Assembly: GCF_003258365.1 (NCBI RefSeq)
Contig: NZ_QHKM01000003.1
Coordinates: 310,001 to 374,000 of the forward strand
Origin: Hymenobacter edaphi
Lineage (GTDB): Bacteria; Bacteroidota; Bacteroidia; Cytophagales; Hymenobacteraceae
Direction: 5' to 3'
DNA: 64,000 nt
Part shown: in pieces, positions 28,801 through 35,952 of the stretch
Numbering within the stretch: position 1 is the stretch's first letter
Layout: every line of letters begins with the position of its first letter
The notes under the pieces: generated by a model
Database searches by the model: none
What the model was told of the DNA's origin: nothing
Seen by the model: the letters and a program-made list of their open reading frames with translations, nothing else
Position numbers and translations under genes: made by a program

Positions 28801-28905
28801 GCCGCCCCGCTTATCCTCGACACCTCGGCCGGCAAGGCCAAAGGCTCGGAGCCCGGCGCCCCGACCGATGCCGCCGCCCCCAAGCTGTCGACGGCCCTGC
28901 AATAA
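25894..28905 (+). CDS. secDF: Fused protein translocase subunit SecDF
   Basis: 1003 residues, ATG at 25894, first membrane helix at once. SecD half, about 1-650: the periplasmic P1 region (LGLGLDLKGGMHVTLEV; GEIAGGNSSISGSFSIEEAQ) and helices with the conserved SVDANVLIFERIREEL. SecF half, about 660-1003: LGVDFRGGRAYVVDF, TVIGYSMNDTVVIYDRIREY and a terminal helix cluster. An insert near residues 265-325 is rich in A, T and K and looks like a flexible linker. SecDF uses proton motive force to pull secreted proteins through SecYEG. The fusion is normal for Bacteroidota. Followed by a post-stop repeat with terminator. Confidence 0.96.
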   Translation: MRNKGIVIALTLIVSALCVYFLYFTFVSRRVQADAVRYATHNGEVNQPQRQRYLDSVWRAPVTSVLGADYTYRDVRASELGLGLDLKGGMHVTLEVSPVEIVRAMAGNSKDAKFNQALSRAQQLQKQNPSTSFTALFGQAWREVAPGDRLARIFANTTNRSRNIDAGTTDEKVLRTIDQEVEEAITRAFTILRTRVDKFGVNQPNIQRVKGTGRIQVEMPGVDNPDRIRKLLQSQAKLEFWEVWNIDEIGPFLTQANELVIAQEKAAKAGTATPAAAIPGDTSATAATAAADTTSLAGQLANKNKDAKAAAKDTSAAAQQGQGLFRYLTAVGPGTLGARLRDTARVNKLLASPEVRAALPPNLTFLWSFKPDVVGKEEMLTIYPIRKSRDGQAPIGGEVVTDARQDYDQSGQPEVSMQMNPSGAKKWQKLTGANAGRQVAIVLDDQVQSAPRVNGEIAGGNSSISGSFSIEEAQDLATKLKSGTLPAPTRIVEEAVVGPSLGQEAINQGLYSSLAGLGVIMLFMAFYYGRAGLVADAVLLFNMFLILGVLAQFSTALTLPGIAGMILVIATSVDANVLIFERIREELNHGLSHKDAINKGYSRAFTAIFDTNVTTLIIAIILGFFGTGPVQNFAVTLGIGVFTSFLSAFFVSRLIIEWLIKGKETTRITFSTFLSRNLFQNVNFDIVGKRYLAYALSSSIIVIGFILMFIQGGPNLGVDFRGGRAYVVDFNKEMVASDVREHLHEVFQDAGTEVKTYGSPDRLRITTGYLADDESVAADQKVRAALDRGLQQYASSAPVVQSTSKVGATIADDIKKTSVLSLGLTLLAIFVYVLFRFEKWQYSMAAVVALFHDALFVIACYPIARALGMNLEIDQVFVAAVLTVIGYSMNDTVVIYDRIREYLKENPSLTFAQVVNPALNSTFSRTMITATTILMVVTVLFFFGGETLRSFSFAMIVGMIIGTYSSLFIAAPLILDTSAGKAKGSEPGAPTDAAAPKLSTALQ

Positions 28906-28998
28906 GGACCACGGATTTAGACGGATTATTGCGGATTCCACGGCTGTCGTGGACGATTGTAGTGGTGCCCCGGCTAATGCCGGGGCACCACTTTTTTT
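28906..28998 (+). repeat. Post-stop repeat with built-in terminator, copy 2
   Basis: Begins directly after the secDF TAA with GGACCACGGATT, continues GACGGATT and CGGATT, then GTGGACGATT, and ends in the AGTGGTGCC hairpin. Same block order as the copy at 5608-5727 on the other strand, where the arm sequence inside the hairpin differs by compensating changes. Confidence 0.75.
28961..28998 (+). terminator. Rho-independent terminator of secDF
   Basis: AGTGGTGCCCCGGC pairs perfectly with GCCGGGGCACCACT over a TAAT loop and is followed by TTTTTTT. Confidence 0.95.
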
Positions 28999-29049
28999 AT
29001 CCGGCTGGCCAGCTTCAGCGAGGGCCGATGGTCAACAGGGAACAAGGGT

Positions 29050-29085
29050 GCGGCCCGGTCTTGACGGGCCGCGCCGCTTTGCTTT
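29050..29085 (+). terminator. Second hairpin downstream of secDF
   Basis: GCGGCCCG and CGGGCCGC form a stem over a 7-nt loop, followed by a loose T-rich tail (GCTTTGCTTTT). No gene lies between it and the secDF terminator, so its client is unclear. Confidence 0.4.
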
Positions 29086-29099
29086 TGGCCCTCCGAGCC

Positions 29100-29346
29100 C
29101 CAGATTAAAACCCTTAATAAAATATTGACACTAGCTAATATTTTCTTTAACTATGAAGGTTGCTTCCCATGCGCAGGTACAGCCTAGTCGGCTGTTTTTC
29201 ACTGCTTTCTTGCTTTCAGAACACGCGATGAAAAGCTTTGTGCCTGAATTTCATGTAGGTACATCATTTCACGGAATTTTAGCAACTATCAAGCAACCGT
29301 TTGGGCGCTGCCCCGCGAGTTGCCTGATGTAAACTTCCTCCCCGCC
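29100..29346 (+). other. AT-rich upstream region of the ECF sigma gene
   Basis: Markedly more AT-rich than its surroundings, starting at about 29105. It contains TTGACA at 29125, AT-rich boxes near 29136-29150, and an ATGTA/TACAT inverted repeat with a 2-nt spacer at 29253-29264. A 59-codon open frame (29153-29332) runs through it, too short and unsupported to call a gene. It probably holds the promoter of the sigma operon. Confidence 0.5.
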
Positions 29347-29955
29347 GTGTCCTCCGCTCAGCCCGACCACGACCCCGATTTGCTGCTTGGCCTGCTTGGC
29401 GGCTGCCAGCGGGCCGACCGCGGCAGCCAGCGCCGGCTCTATATGCTGTACTACAGCTACGCCATGGGCATCTGCCTGCGCTACGCCCGCACCCGCGACG
29501 AAGCCATGGAAGCCGTCAACGACGGGTTTATGAAGGTGTTCCGCGACGTGGCCCGCTTCGACACGACGAAGTACGACCAGCTGACCAGCACGTTCCGGGG
29601 GTGGCTGAAGCGCATCATGATTCACACCGCCATCGACCAGTACCGGGCCAGCGGCAAGCACCGCCTGCAACAATCCATCGACGACACGCCGGCCCTGCAG
29701 TACGCCGACGACCACTACACCGCCCTCGACGCGCTGAGCTACGACGAAATCATTGAGCTGGTCGGCCAGCTCACCCCCGGCTACCGGGCCGTGTTCAACC
29801 TCTACGTCATCGACGGCTACACCCACGAGGAAATTGCCAGCCAGCTGGGCATTTCGGTGGGTGCTTCCAAGTCCAATCTCTCCAAGGCCCGGGCCCACCT
29901 GAAAACCTTGCTCTTTAAAAACCGCCACCATGCATACGCCGGATCTATCGGATGA
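29347..29955 (+). CDS. ECF-type RNA polymerase sigma factor
   Basis: 202 residues if started at GTG 29347; a TTG at 29320 would add nine. Region 2 covers about 25-95 (YMLYYSYAMGICLRYARTRDEAMEAVNDGFMKVF in essence), region 4 about 135-190 (LTPGYRAVFNLYVIDGYTHEE, IASQLGISVGASKSNLSKAR). This is the short sigma-70 form without regions 1 and 3. The 3' end overlaps by 26 nt the gene for a membrane protein that fits a dedicated regulator, so the two form a sigma/anti-sigma-like pair. No helix of region 2 is missing. Confidence 0.93.
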   Translation: MSSAQPDHDPDLLLGLLGGCQRADRGSQRRLYMLYYSYAMGICLRYARTRDEAMEAVNDGFMKVFRDVARFDTTKYDQLTSTFRGWLKRIMIHTAIDQYRASGKHRLQQSIDDTPALQYADDHYTALDALSYDEIIELVGQLTPGYRAVFNLYVIDGYTHEEIASQLGISVGASKSNLSKARAHLKTLLFKNRHHAYAGSIG

Positions 29956-31627
29956 GGAACTCGACGCGCTGTTTCGGCAGGGCGCCGAGCGCTACCCCGA
30001 GGAGCTGAACCTGGGAGCGTGGGCGCGCATGGAGCAGCAACTGGACGAGGCCCGCGTGCAGCGGCTGGTCAACCGCAAGGTAGCCCGCCTGTTCGCGGCC
30101 GAAATCGGCATTGTGGCGGTGCTGCTGCTGCTCTGGGGCGGCTACCGCGAATACCTGCCGGCGGCAGCCGCACCGGCCACGAACGCGGCCGCGGCCAGCC
30201 CGGCCGCCCCCGGAGGGGCTGCAGCGGTGCGGAGTCGGGGCGGAGCAGTATCCGGCGCGGCGCACAAAACGGCCGCCGCGACACATGCCGCCCCCGCAAA
30301 CGCCGCCTCAGCATCTTCCTCGTCCGCTGAATCGGCCGAGGTTGGAAATGCGGTGCCCGAACCGCTGCTTGCCAGCGCCGCCACCGGGGCGGTATCAGCC
30401 CCCGTCAACCTGGCTGCCGGGCCGGCCTCGCGCCGCAAAACGCGCCGCGTACCGCTGCCCGCAGTGGGCCTGACCGCCGCGGAGCCGGGCGCGGCAACGG
30501 ACGCCGGCGAGGCCTCTGGCAGATCAACCGGCCCGCGGCACAGCCGCCGCCGGCACCAAGCAGAACCGAACGCGGCGCTACTAGCCGCGGGTACCGCGGG
30601 CCGGCAGGCCTTGGTGCCCAGCGCTGCCCGCCGTGAAAGGAATGCTCGGTGGCCGGGCAGCACCACTCAGGCCACGGGTGCCCCGCTGACTGAAGGTTCG
30701 GGGTTGGCTGTCGGGGAAACTGGCACGGGGAGCATTGCCGGCGACCGTAGCAACCGCGGCCCCGGGCACAACGGCGGGCAAGCCACTACGGCTTCGGCGG
30801 GCGCGCCGCCGCTGGCACTTAGCGGCAGTAACCACGAAGGAGCTTTGCCGCCGACCAGCGAACCGACAACGCTGGCTGCCCCGGGCGCCGCTACGGATGG
30901 CACCGCTACCGGTACCACGGCCGCCGGGGAGGTGGCCGACGACACCGCCGCTCTGCTGCCGCTGACGACCCCGTTGCAGCTGCAAGCAGCCGGGGAGCTG
31001 CCCACGGAGCTGCCCAGCGGCAGCATCGTACGGCGGCGTCCGCGGCCGTTTGTGCCTAGTCGCCTCTTCATCACCGGGCTCTACGCCCCGGAGCTGAGCA
31101 CCGTGCGCCGCGCCGGCTTCGAGCGGCCGGGCCACAGCGCGGGCCTGCAGGTGGAGTACCTGCTGCGGCCGCGGCTGCGCCTGACCGTGGGCCTGCTCAG
31201 CTCGATGAAATACTACCGCGCCTCCAGCAAAGACTACGCCCCGGCGCGCCCCCCGCTGTACCCCATCGAGTACATTGACGCCACCTGTCGCATCACCGAT
31301 ATTCCCGTCAACCTGCGCTACGAGGCGTGGCAGGGCGTGCGGTACCGGGCCTTTGTCGGGGCGGGGCTGTCGTCGCTGCTGATGCGCGATGAGCAGTACC
31401 GCTACATCTACTCCGGCACCGCTTACACCTACACCCGGCAGGTCCGGAAAGGCTCCAAGCACCCGTTCAGCGTGGTGAACCTCTCGGCCGGGCTGGAGCG
31501 CCAACTCTCGCCGCGCTGGTCGGTGCAGGCCGAGCCCTACCTGAAGATGCCCCTGGGCGGGGTAGGGGCGGGCAAGGTGCGCCTGAGCAGCGGCGGCGTG
31601 TTTTTCGGCCTCAAATACGGCTTGTAA
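29930..31627 (+). CDS. Sigma-factor partner: single-pass membrane protein with C-terminal outer-membrane barrel-like domain
   Basis: 565 residues, ATG at 29930. Residues 1-50 are soluble and charged (LSDEELDALFRQGAERYPEE), the position where an anti-sigma domain would sit. One membrane helix follows at about 54-72 (AAEIGIVAVLLLLWGGY). A low-complexity A/T/G/P-rich stretch of about 300 residues comes next, and then a C-terminal beta-barrel-like domain (about 375-565) ending VFFGLKYGL. If the topology is right, the chain crosses the periplasm from inner to outer membrane. Gene overlap with the sigma factor implies coupled synthesis. The anti-sigma role is inferred. Confidence 0.75.
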   Translation: MHTPDLSDEELDALFRQGAERYPEELNLGAWARMEQQLDEARVQRLVNRKVARLFAAEIGIVAVLLLLWGGYREYLPAAAAPATNAAAASPAAPGGAAAVRSRGGAVSGAAHKTAAATHAAPANAASASSSSAESAEVGNAVPEPLLASAATGAVSAPVNLAAGPASRRKTRRVPLPAVGLTAAEPGAATDAGEASGRSTGPRHSRRRHQAEPNAALLAAGTAGRQALVPSAARRERNARWPGSTTQATGAPLTEGSGLAVGETGTGSIAGDRSNRGPGHNGGQATTASAGAPPLALSGSNHEGALPPTSEPTTLAAPGAATDGTATGTTAAGEVADDTAALLPLTTPLQLQAAGELPTELPSGSIVRRRPRPFVPSRLFITGLYAPELSTVRRAGFERPGHSAGLQVEYLLRPRLRLTVGLLSSMKYYRASSKDYAPARPPLYPIEYIDATCRITDIPVNLRYEAWQGVRYRAFVGAGLSSLLMRDEQYRYIYSGTAYTYTRQVRKGSKHPFSVVNLSAGLERQLSPRWSVQAEPYLKMPLGGVGAGKVRLSSGGVFFGLKYGL

Positions 31628-31680
31628 CTCCTCATTCCACCGGGCGCGGGCCGTTGGTCCGGGCTACATTCCTTCACACC

Positions 31681-32082
31681 ATGTTTTCACGGCATATGCC
31701 CCGCGTGGCGGGGGTGGCGGTGCGGCTGGCCCTGGCCGCCGGCGCCGGACTGGGCCTGAGCAGCTGCGCCTACCAGAACGAGCAGGAGCTGTTTGCCAGC
31801 GAGCAGCTCACCTGCGACACCGTCAGCGTCACCTACCGCGGCACCATTGCCCCGCTGCTGGCCCAGCACTGCCAGCGCTGCCACGGGCCCACCCGCGCCG
31901 AGAGCGGGGTGGTCGTCACGGCCCACCACGACGTGCAGACGCTGGGCCGCACCGGCCAGCTGCTGGGCGTGATTCAGCACAAGCCCGGCTACCCGGCCAT
32001 GCCCGACGGCGGGCCCATGCTCGCCCCCTGCGACATCAACAAAGTCAAGATCTGGGTGCGCGCCGGCATGCCCGATAACTAA
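31681..32082 (+). CDS. Lipoprotein c-type cytochrome (single heme)
   Basis: 133 residues, ATG at 31681. The signal peptide ends in a lipobox with Cys29 (GLSSC). One heme-binding CxxCH motif, CQRCH, has cysteines 64 and 67 and histidine 68, within a layout (TIAPLLAQHCQRCHGP ... WVRAGMPDN) typical of small cytochromes and cytochrome-like domains of Bacteroidota. The distal ligand is probably a methionine near PAMPDGGPM. It is first in an operon with a YceI protein and a DUF5777 barrel, so it likely takes part in periplasmic electron transfer linked to that system. Confidence 0.88.
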   Translation: MFSRHMPRVAGVAVRLALAAGAGLGLSSCAYQNEQELFASEQLTCDTVSVTYRGTIAPLLAQHCQRCHGPTRAESGVVVTAHHDVQTLGRTGQLLGVIQHKPGYPAMPDGGPMLAPCDINKVKIWVRAGMPDN

Positions 32083-32104
32083 GTCTACCCTACCGCTCCC
32101 CACC

Positions 32105-32704
32105 ATGAAACGCCTCTTCTCCCTGCTGGCTGCCGCCCTGCTGCTGGCCGCGCCCCTTTCGGCCCAGCAACGCTACACCACGCGCTCGGCCAGCATCGAC
32201 TTCTTCTCCGATGCGCCGCTGGAAGACATTTCGGCGAAGAACACCCAGGTCACGGCCGCCATCGACCTGCTCAGCCAGCAGCTGGCCTTCGTGGCGACGA
32301 TGAAGGACTTTGCGTTTCCCGACGGGCTGATGCAGGCGCACTTCAACGAGAACTTCGTGGAGTCGGAGAAGTACCCGCGCGCCACCTTCAGCGGGCGGCT
32401 ACTGGGCATTCCGGACGGCGGCCTGCCCACCGCGGGCGTGGTGCCGGTGGAAGTGGAGGGCGACCTGACCATTCACGGCGTGAAGCGCCGCGTGCGGGTG
32501 CCGGGCACGCTGGAGTTTATCGACAAGCAGCTGGTGGCCAAAGCCAAATTCTCCGTGGCCCCGGCCGACTACAAGATTGACATTCCGAGCCTGATCAAGG
32601 AGCACATTGCCAAGTCCGTGGACATTACGGTGTACGCCGTGTGCAGCCCGCAGCTGGCCCCGCCCGTGTCGCAGCAGCAGGCCGCGCCGCCGACCCGCCC
32701 CTGA
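32105..32704 (+). CDS. YceI-family periplasmic lipid-binding protein
   Basis: 199 residues, ATG at 32105, signal peptide MKRLFSLLAAALLLAAPLS. The YceI lipocalin-like fold is seen in ASIDFFSDAPLEDISAKN, MQAHFNENFVESEKYPRATF, GDLTIHGVKRRVRVPGTL and FSVAPADYKIDIPSLI. YceI proteins bind long isoprenoid chains, such as quinone precursors, in the periplasm. It is 22 nt after the cytochrome gene and 38 nt before the DUF5777 gene, clearly one operon, and may serve a quinone-linked electron path. A short C-terminal Q/P tail (after residue 180) is not part of the fold. Confidence 0.92.
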   Translation: MKRLFSLLAAALLLAAPLSAQQRYTTRSASIDFFSDAPLEDISAKNTQVTAAIDLLSQQLAFVATMKDFAFPDGLMQAHFNENFVESEKYPRATFSGRLLGIPDGGLPTAGVVPVEVEGDLTIHGVKRRVRVPGTLEFIDKQLVAKAKFSVAPADYKIDIPSLIKEHIAKSVDITVYAVCSPQLAPPVSQQQAAPPTRP

Positions 32705-32742
32705 TAACCTCGCCTGCCTTTTTCACTCCCTCCTCCGTCCGT

Positions 32743-33657
32743 ATGCTTACTCTTTACCCCACGCCGCTGCGGCGGCTTGCGCTGAGCGGGACCCTGCTGC
32801 TGGGCCTGCACCTGACGGCCGCCGCCCAGGACGACCTGCTGCAGCAGCTGGAGCAGCAAGCCACTACCCAGACCAAGCCCGACTTCGCCACCGCTACCTT
32901 CAAGGGCACGCGCATCGTCAACGGGCAGTCGGTGGAAACGCCGGCCAGCGGCTCCCTGCAGTTTCTGATCGGGCACCGCTTCGGGCAGCTCAACAGCGGC
33001 GCCTACAACTTCTTCGGGCTCGACCAGGCCACCATCCGGCTCGGGCTGGAATACGGGCTGAACGACCGGCTGGCCGTGGGCCTCGGGCGCAGCTCCCTGG
33101 ACAAGACCTTCGACGGCTTCGTGAAGTACAAGGCGCTGCGGCAGCACTCGGGCCCCCGCGCCGTGCCCGTCACGCTCACCTTGCTGGCCACCAGCACCAT
33201 CACCACGCTGAAGTTTCCCGTGGGGGCCGACCGCAGCACGGCCGCGCGCATGGCCTACAGCTACCAGGCGCTGCTGGCGCGCAAGTTCAGCCCCGGCCTC
33301 TCGGCCCAGCTGATGCCCACGCTGGTACACCGTAACCTGGTGCCCCAGCCCGGCGACGACAACGACGTGTACGCCGTGGGCGGGGCCGTGCGGCAGAAGC
33401 TCACCAAGCGCATTGCCCTCACGGCCGAGTACTACTACGTGCTGTCGGAGGCCACCGCGCAGCAGGCGCGCAACCCACTGGCCGTGGGCTTCGACATCGA
33501 AACCGGCGGGCACGTGTTTCAGCTGCACTTCACCAACGCCCAGGGCATGGTCGACCCGCTGTTCATTCCGCGTACCACCGGCAACTTCTTCGAGGGCGAC
33601 ATTTTCTTCGGCTTCAACATCAGCCGCTCCTTCGGGCTGAACCACCGCAAACCGTAA
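32743..33657 (+). CDS. DUF5777-family outer-membrane beta-barrel protein
   Basis: 304 residues from the ATG at 32743, with a signal peptide ending near LTAAAQ. Landmarks of the family: LIGHRFGQLNSGAYNFFGLD, IRLGLEYGLNDRLAVGLGRS, the late TGGHVFQLHFTNAQGMVDPL, and FFEGDIFFGFNISRSF as terminal strands. In Bacteroidota this family is often next to cytochrome c and YceI genes, as here. Function unknown; an outer-membrane channel or anchor for the redox operon is an inference. Followed by an intergenic region with stacked inverted repeats and a two-way terminator. Confidence 0.88.
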   Translation: MLTLYPTPLRRLALSGTLLLGLHLTAAAQDDLLQQLEQQATTQTKPDFATATFKGTRIVNGQSVETPASGSLQFLIGHRFGQLNSGAYNFFGLDQATIRLGLEYGLNDRLAVGLGRSSLDKTFDGFVKYKALRQHSGPRAVPVTLTLLATSTITTLKFPVGADRSTAARMAYSYQALLARKFSPGLSAQLMPTLVHRNLVPQPGDDNDVYAVGGAVRQKLTKRIALTAEYYYVLSEATAQQARNPLAVGFDIETGGHVFQLHFTNAQGMVDPLFIPRTTGNFFEGDIFFGFNISRSFGLNHRKP

Positions 33658-33665
33658 CCTCACCC

Positions 33666-33771
33666 TGTGGCGCGAACCACTGGCTCGCGGAGGGCAGCCC
33701 GGTTTGTAATCCGAGTGTCGGCCGTGCCGCCCTTACGCGGGCCAGCCAGCTCAGCTGACGGTTCGCGCTAC
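33666..33771. repeat. Inverted-repeat element with TGTRGCGCGAACC ends
   Basis: TGTGGCGCGAACC at 33666-33678 and GGTTCGCGCTACA at 33759-33771 are inverted copies (12 of 13). The same end sequence, TGTAGCGCGAAC, recurs at 63888-63899 after a stop codon. About 80 bp lie between the ends. Confidence 0.65.
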
Positions 33772-33783
33772 AGTTTTCCAGAC

Positions 33784-33878
33784 GGGAAGCTCCGTTTCGG
33801 GTGTCCGGCCGCCAATGGAGGAGGCGGGCGGACGTCCGGACGCACGACGCGGCCGCGCCGTGCGTAACGGAGCTTCCC
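33784..33878. repeat. Inverted repeat, 13-bp perfect arms
   Basis: GGGAAGCTCCGTT (33784-33796) and AACGGAGCTTCCC (33866-33878) are perfect inverted copies around 69 bp that include GGACGTCC-type palindromic sequence. It lies directly next to the previous element. Confidence 0.7.
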
Positions 33879-33886
33879 CATGAAGC

Positions 33887-33918
33887 AGGAAAGCCCGGCC
33901 AACTGGCCGGGCTTTCCT
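33887..33918. terminator. Bidirectional terminator, DUF5777 gene / nfu
   Basis: AGGAAAGCCCGGCC and GGCCGGGCTTTCCT pair perfectly over AACT. It serves the convergent genes on both sides; the U-tract is short. Confidence 0.75.
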
Positions 33919-33981
33919 GGGTCTGGTACGGCGGAGCGGGGGCCGCCCGAAGCATCGGCGAAATCCGCCGGACTTCGGGGG

Positions 33982-34608
33982 TTAGAAAGAAGCCGTGATG
34001 CCTTCAGCCACCACTTCCTTTACTTCGGGCACCATGCGCTTGAGCAGGTTTTCGATGCCCGATTTCAGGGTGACGGTGGCCGAGGGGCAGCCCGAGCAGG
34101 AACCCTGCAGATTCACCGTCACGATGCCGTCGTTGTAGCTCTTGAAGGTGATGTTGCCCCCGTCCTGCTCCACGGCGGGGCGCACGTAGTTGTCGAGCAG
34201 GTCGATGATTTTCTGGGCCGTGGCCTGGTCTTCGGCCGAGCCGGCGGCCCCGGCGGCTTCCTGCTGGGCGGCGCGCTGGCCCGCCACCGGATCGACGAGG
34301 AAGATGGGCCCGCCCGACTCCACGTAGGACTTCAGGAAGGTGCGCAGCTCCGGAATCAGGTGCGTCCAGGTCAGGTCCGAGCTTTTGGTCACCGTCACGA
34401 AGTTCTGGGCCAGGAACACCCGGCTCACGTAATCGAACTTGAACAGCTCCTGGGCCAGCGGCGAGTTGGCGGCGGCAGCGGGGTCGGGGTAATCCACGCT
34501 CACCCCGTCGCTGAGCAGCTGGGTGTTGAGCACGAATTTCATCGACTCGGGGTTCGGGGAGGCTTCGGCGTAGATGGACACCGAGCCGGCGGGGGCGGTA
34601 GTATTCAT
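33982..34608 (-). CDS. nfu: Nfu/NifU-type iron-sulfur cluster scaffold protein
   Basis: 208 residues from the ATG at 34608. N-terminal Nfu_N domain (about 12-95; IYAEASPNPESMKFVLNTQL, VFLAQNFVTVTK), then a linker, then a C-terminal NifU-like domain (about 125-205) with the cluster-binding CxxC in LQGSCSGCPSATVTLKSGIE. It assembles and hands on [4Fe-4S] clusters in the cytoplasm. The two-domain layout is the usual one for Nfu-type carriers. A consensus -7 box 86 nt upstream gives it its own promoter, divergent from the OmpA-like gene. Confidence 0.95.
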   Translation of the reverse strand: MNTTAPAGSVSIYAEASPNPESMKFVLNTQLLSDGVSVDYPDPAAAANSPLAQELFKFDYVSRVFLAQNFVTVTKSSDLTWTHLIPELRTFLKSYVESGGPIFLVDPVAGQRAAQQEAAGAAGSAEDQATAQKIIDLLDNYVRPAVEQDGGNITFKSYNDGIVTVNLQGSCSGCPSATVTLKSGIENLLKRMVPEVKEVVAEGITASF

Positions 34609-34693
34609 GGTTGAGACTGTGCTGCTTAGAGACGAAGGGAAGGCCGCAGGGAAGCGGAACTGGTGTATAACCGCAACCACGCCCCGCTGGTTG

Positions 34694-34701
34694 CAAAGGT
34701 A
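34694..34701 (-). promoter_or_regulatory. -7 promoter box of nfu
   Basis: TACCTTTG on the minus strand, exact TAnnTTTG match. Confidence 0.55.
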
Positions 34702-34770
34702 GCAGATTGCGGCCGGCCGGTAGGCCAAAATACCGGCCGGCGGGTATGGCGGCGAGGCGGCCGCGGCCGG

Positions 34771-34778
34771 TAGTTTTG
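34771..34778 (+). promoter_or_regulatory. -7 promoter box of the OmpA-like gene
   Basis: TAGTTTTG, exact match, 24 nt ahead of the ATG at 34803. Confidence 0.6.
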
Positions 34779-34802
34779 GCCTCCGCCATTTCCCCGCTTG
34801 CC

Positions 34803-35903
34803 ATGCTGCTGCGCCTGTTGTTGCTACTGAACCTGGGTCTGCTGGCCGCGGCGGCCGCCCCGGCCCAAAACCTGGTGCCCCGCCTGATTCTGGAAGAAGA
34901 CTTCCGCGACAACCACCGCAACTGGCCCACCGGGCGCGTGGGCAACGCCGATTTTCGCCTGCGCCGCGGCGAATACGTGGCCCAGGCCCGCGGCAACGAC
35001 AACAACACCAGCGTGGCGCTCATTGCCGTGCCCGAGCTGGCGCAGGCCCCCGACTTCATCATCGAAGCCGAGCTGAGCACCACCAACGCCGGCTGCCTGG
35101 CCTGGGGCGCCAGCGGCCGCGACAACATGCGCCTGTTTGGAACCATGAGCGAGCATCGGTTTGCCGTGTGCGGCTGGCGCGAGGGCAAGTTCTTCTCCAC
35201 CAACGGCGACAACGCCTACTCGGCCGCCGTGGGCCGCCAGACCGGCTGGCACACGCTGCGCGTGGAGCGTCGGGGCAGCCAGGTCACGTATTTCGTCAAC
35301 GGCACGCGGGTGTGGGCGCAGGAGCGGCCCAAGCTGCTGGGCACCGGCGTGGGCCTGGAAACCAATCTGGGCGCCGAGTCGCGGCTGCGTAATCTGCGCA
35401 TCTGGGTGCTGGAGCCCGCCCCGCCCACGCCGGCTGCCGCCGCCCCCGACGTGGCTGCCCCCGCCACGGCCAGCGCCCCGGCCGCCGGGGCCGCCGCGCC
35501 GCCCGCCGCCCCCGAAGCGGCCGACGCGGCCGCAGCACTGGCCGCGCCGCTGCGCACCGGGCAGCGCCTGGCGTTGCGCAACGTGTTTTTCGTGCAGGGC
35601 AAGCCGGAGCTGCTGGGCGACTCGAAGCCGGAACTGGCGCGGCTGGCCAAGGCCCTGCGCGAGCAGCCCGCCCTGCGCGTCCGGCTGGAAGGCCACACCG
35701 ACAACCAGGGGCCCGAGGACAAAAACCGCCTGCTGAGCGAGCAGCGGGCCGAGGCCATCAAGCACTTCCTGGTGAAGTACGGCGTGGCGGCCGAGCGGCT
35801 CGAAACGGCCGGCTACGGCCCCAGCCGCCCGGTGGCCGCCAACGACACCGAGGCCAACCGCCGCCGCAACCGCCGCGTGGAGTTTGTGGTGCTGGGCCAG
35901 TAG
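34803..35903 (+). CDS. OmpA-family protein with N-terminal concanavalin-like domain
   Basis: 366 residues from the ATG at 34803, signal peptide LLRLLLLLNLGLLAAAAAPA. Residues about 25-205 resemble a LamG/laminin-like beta sandwich (FRDNHRNWPTGRV, HTLRVERRGSQVTYFVNGTR). An A/P-rich linker (about 208-255) leads to a C-terminal OmpA domain (about 258-366) with VRLEGHTDNQGPEDKNRLLS and ETAGYGPSRPVAANDTEANR, the diaminopimelate-binding signature. It is likely an outer-membrane-associated protein tethered to peptidoglycan. It is followed by the carboxylase-like gene 49 nt downstream. Confidence 0.88.
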   Translation: MLLRLLLLLNLGLLAAAAAPAQNLVPRLILEEDFRDNHRNWPTGRVGNADFRLRRGEYVAQARGNDNNTSVALIAVPELAQAPDFIIEAELSTTNAGCLAWGASGRDNMRLFGTMSEHRFAVCGWREGKFFSTNGDNAYSAAVGRQTGWHTLRVERRGSQVTYFVNGTRVWAQERPKLLGTGVGLETNLGAESRLRNLRIWVLEPAPPTPAAAAPDVAAPATASAPAAGAAAPPAAPEAADAAAALAAPLRTGQRLALRNVFFVQGKPELLGDSKPELARLAKALREQPALRVRLEGHTDNQGPEDKNRLLSEQRAEAIKHFLVKYGVAAERLETAGYGPSRPVAANDTEANRRRNRRVEFVVLGQ

Positions 35904-35952
35904 GCGGGGCGGCCGCGCATCCGGGCGGGGCGCCGGCCCGTAGCTTAGGGCC

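Noticed and set aside
29153-29332. 59-codon open frame upstream of the ECF sigma gene
   Set aside because: No recognisable features, lies in an AT-rich promoter-like region and overlaps the possible longer sigma start; not enough to call a gene.
30170-31040. Possible separate gene or frameshift in the low-complexity middle of the 29930 protein
   Set aside because: The frame stays open from the membrane helix to the barrel with no shift, and A/T/P/G-rich linkers are common in such proteins.
33666-33878. Insertion sequence remnant suggested by inverted ends
   Set aside because: No transposase fragment and the elements are only about 100 bp; kept as small repeat elements instead.
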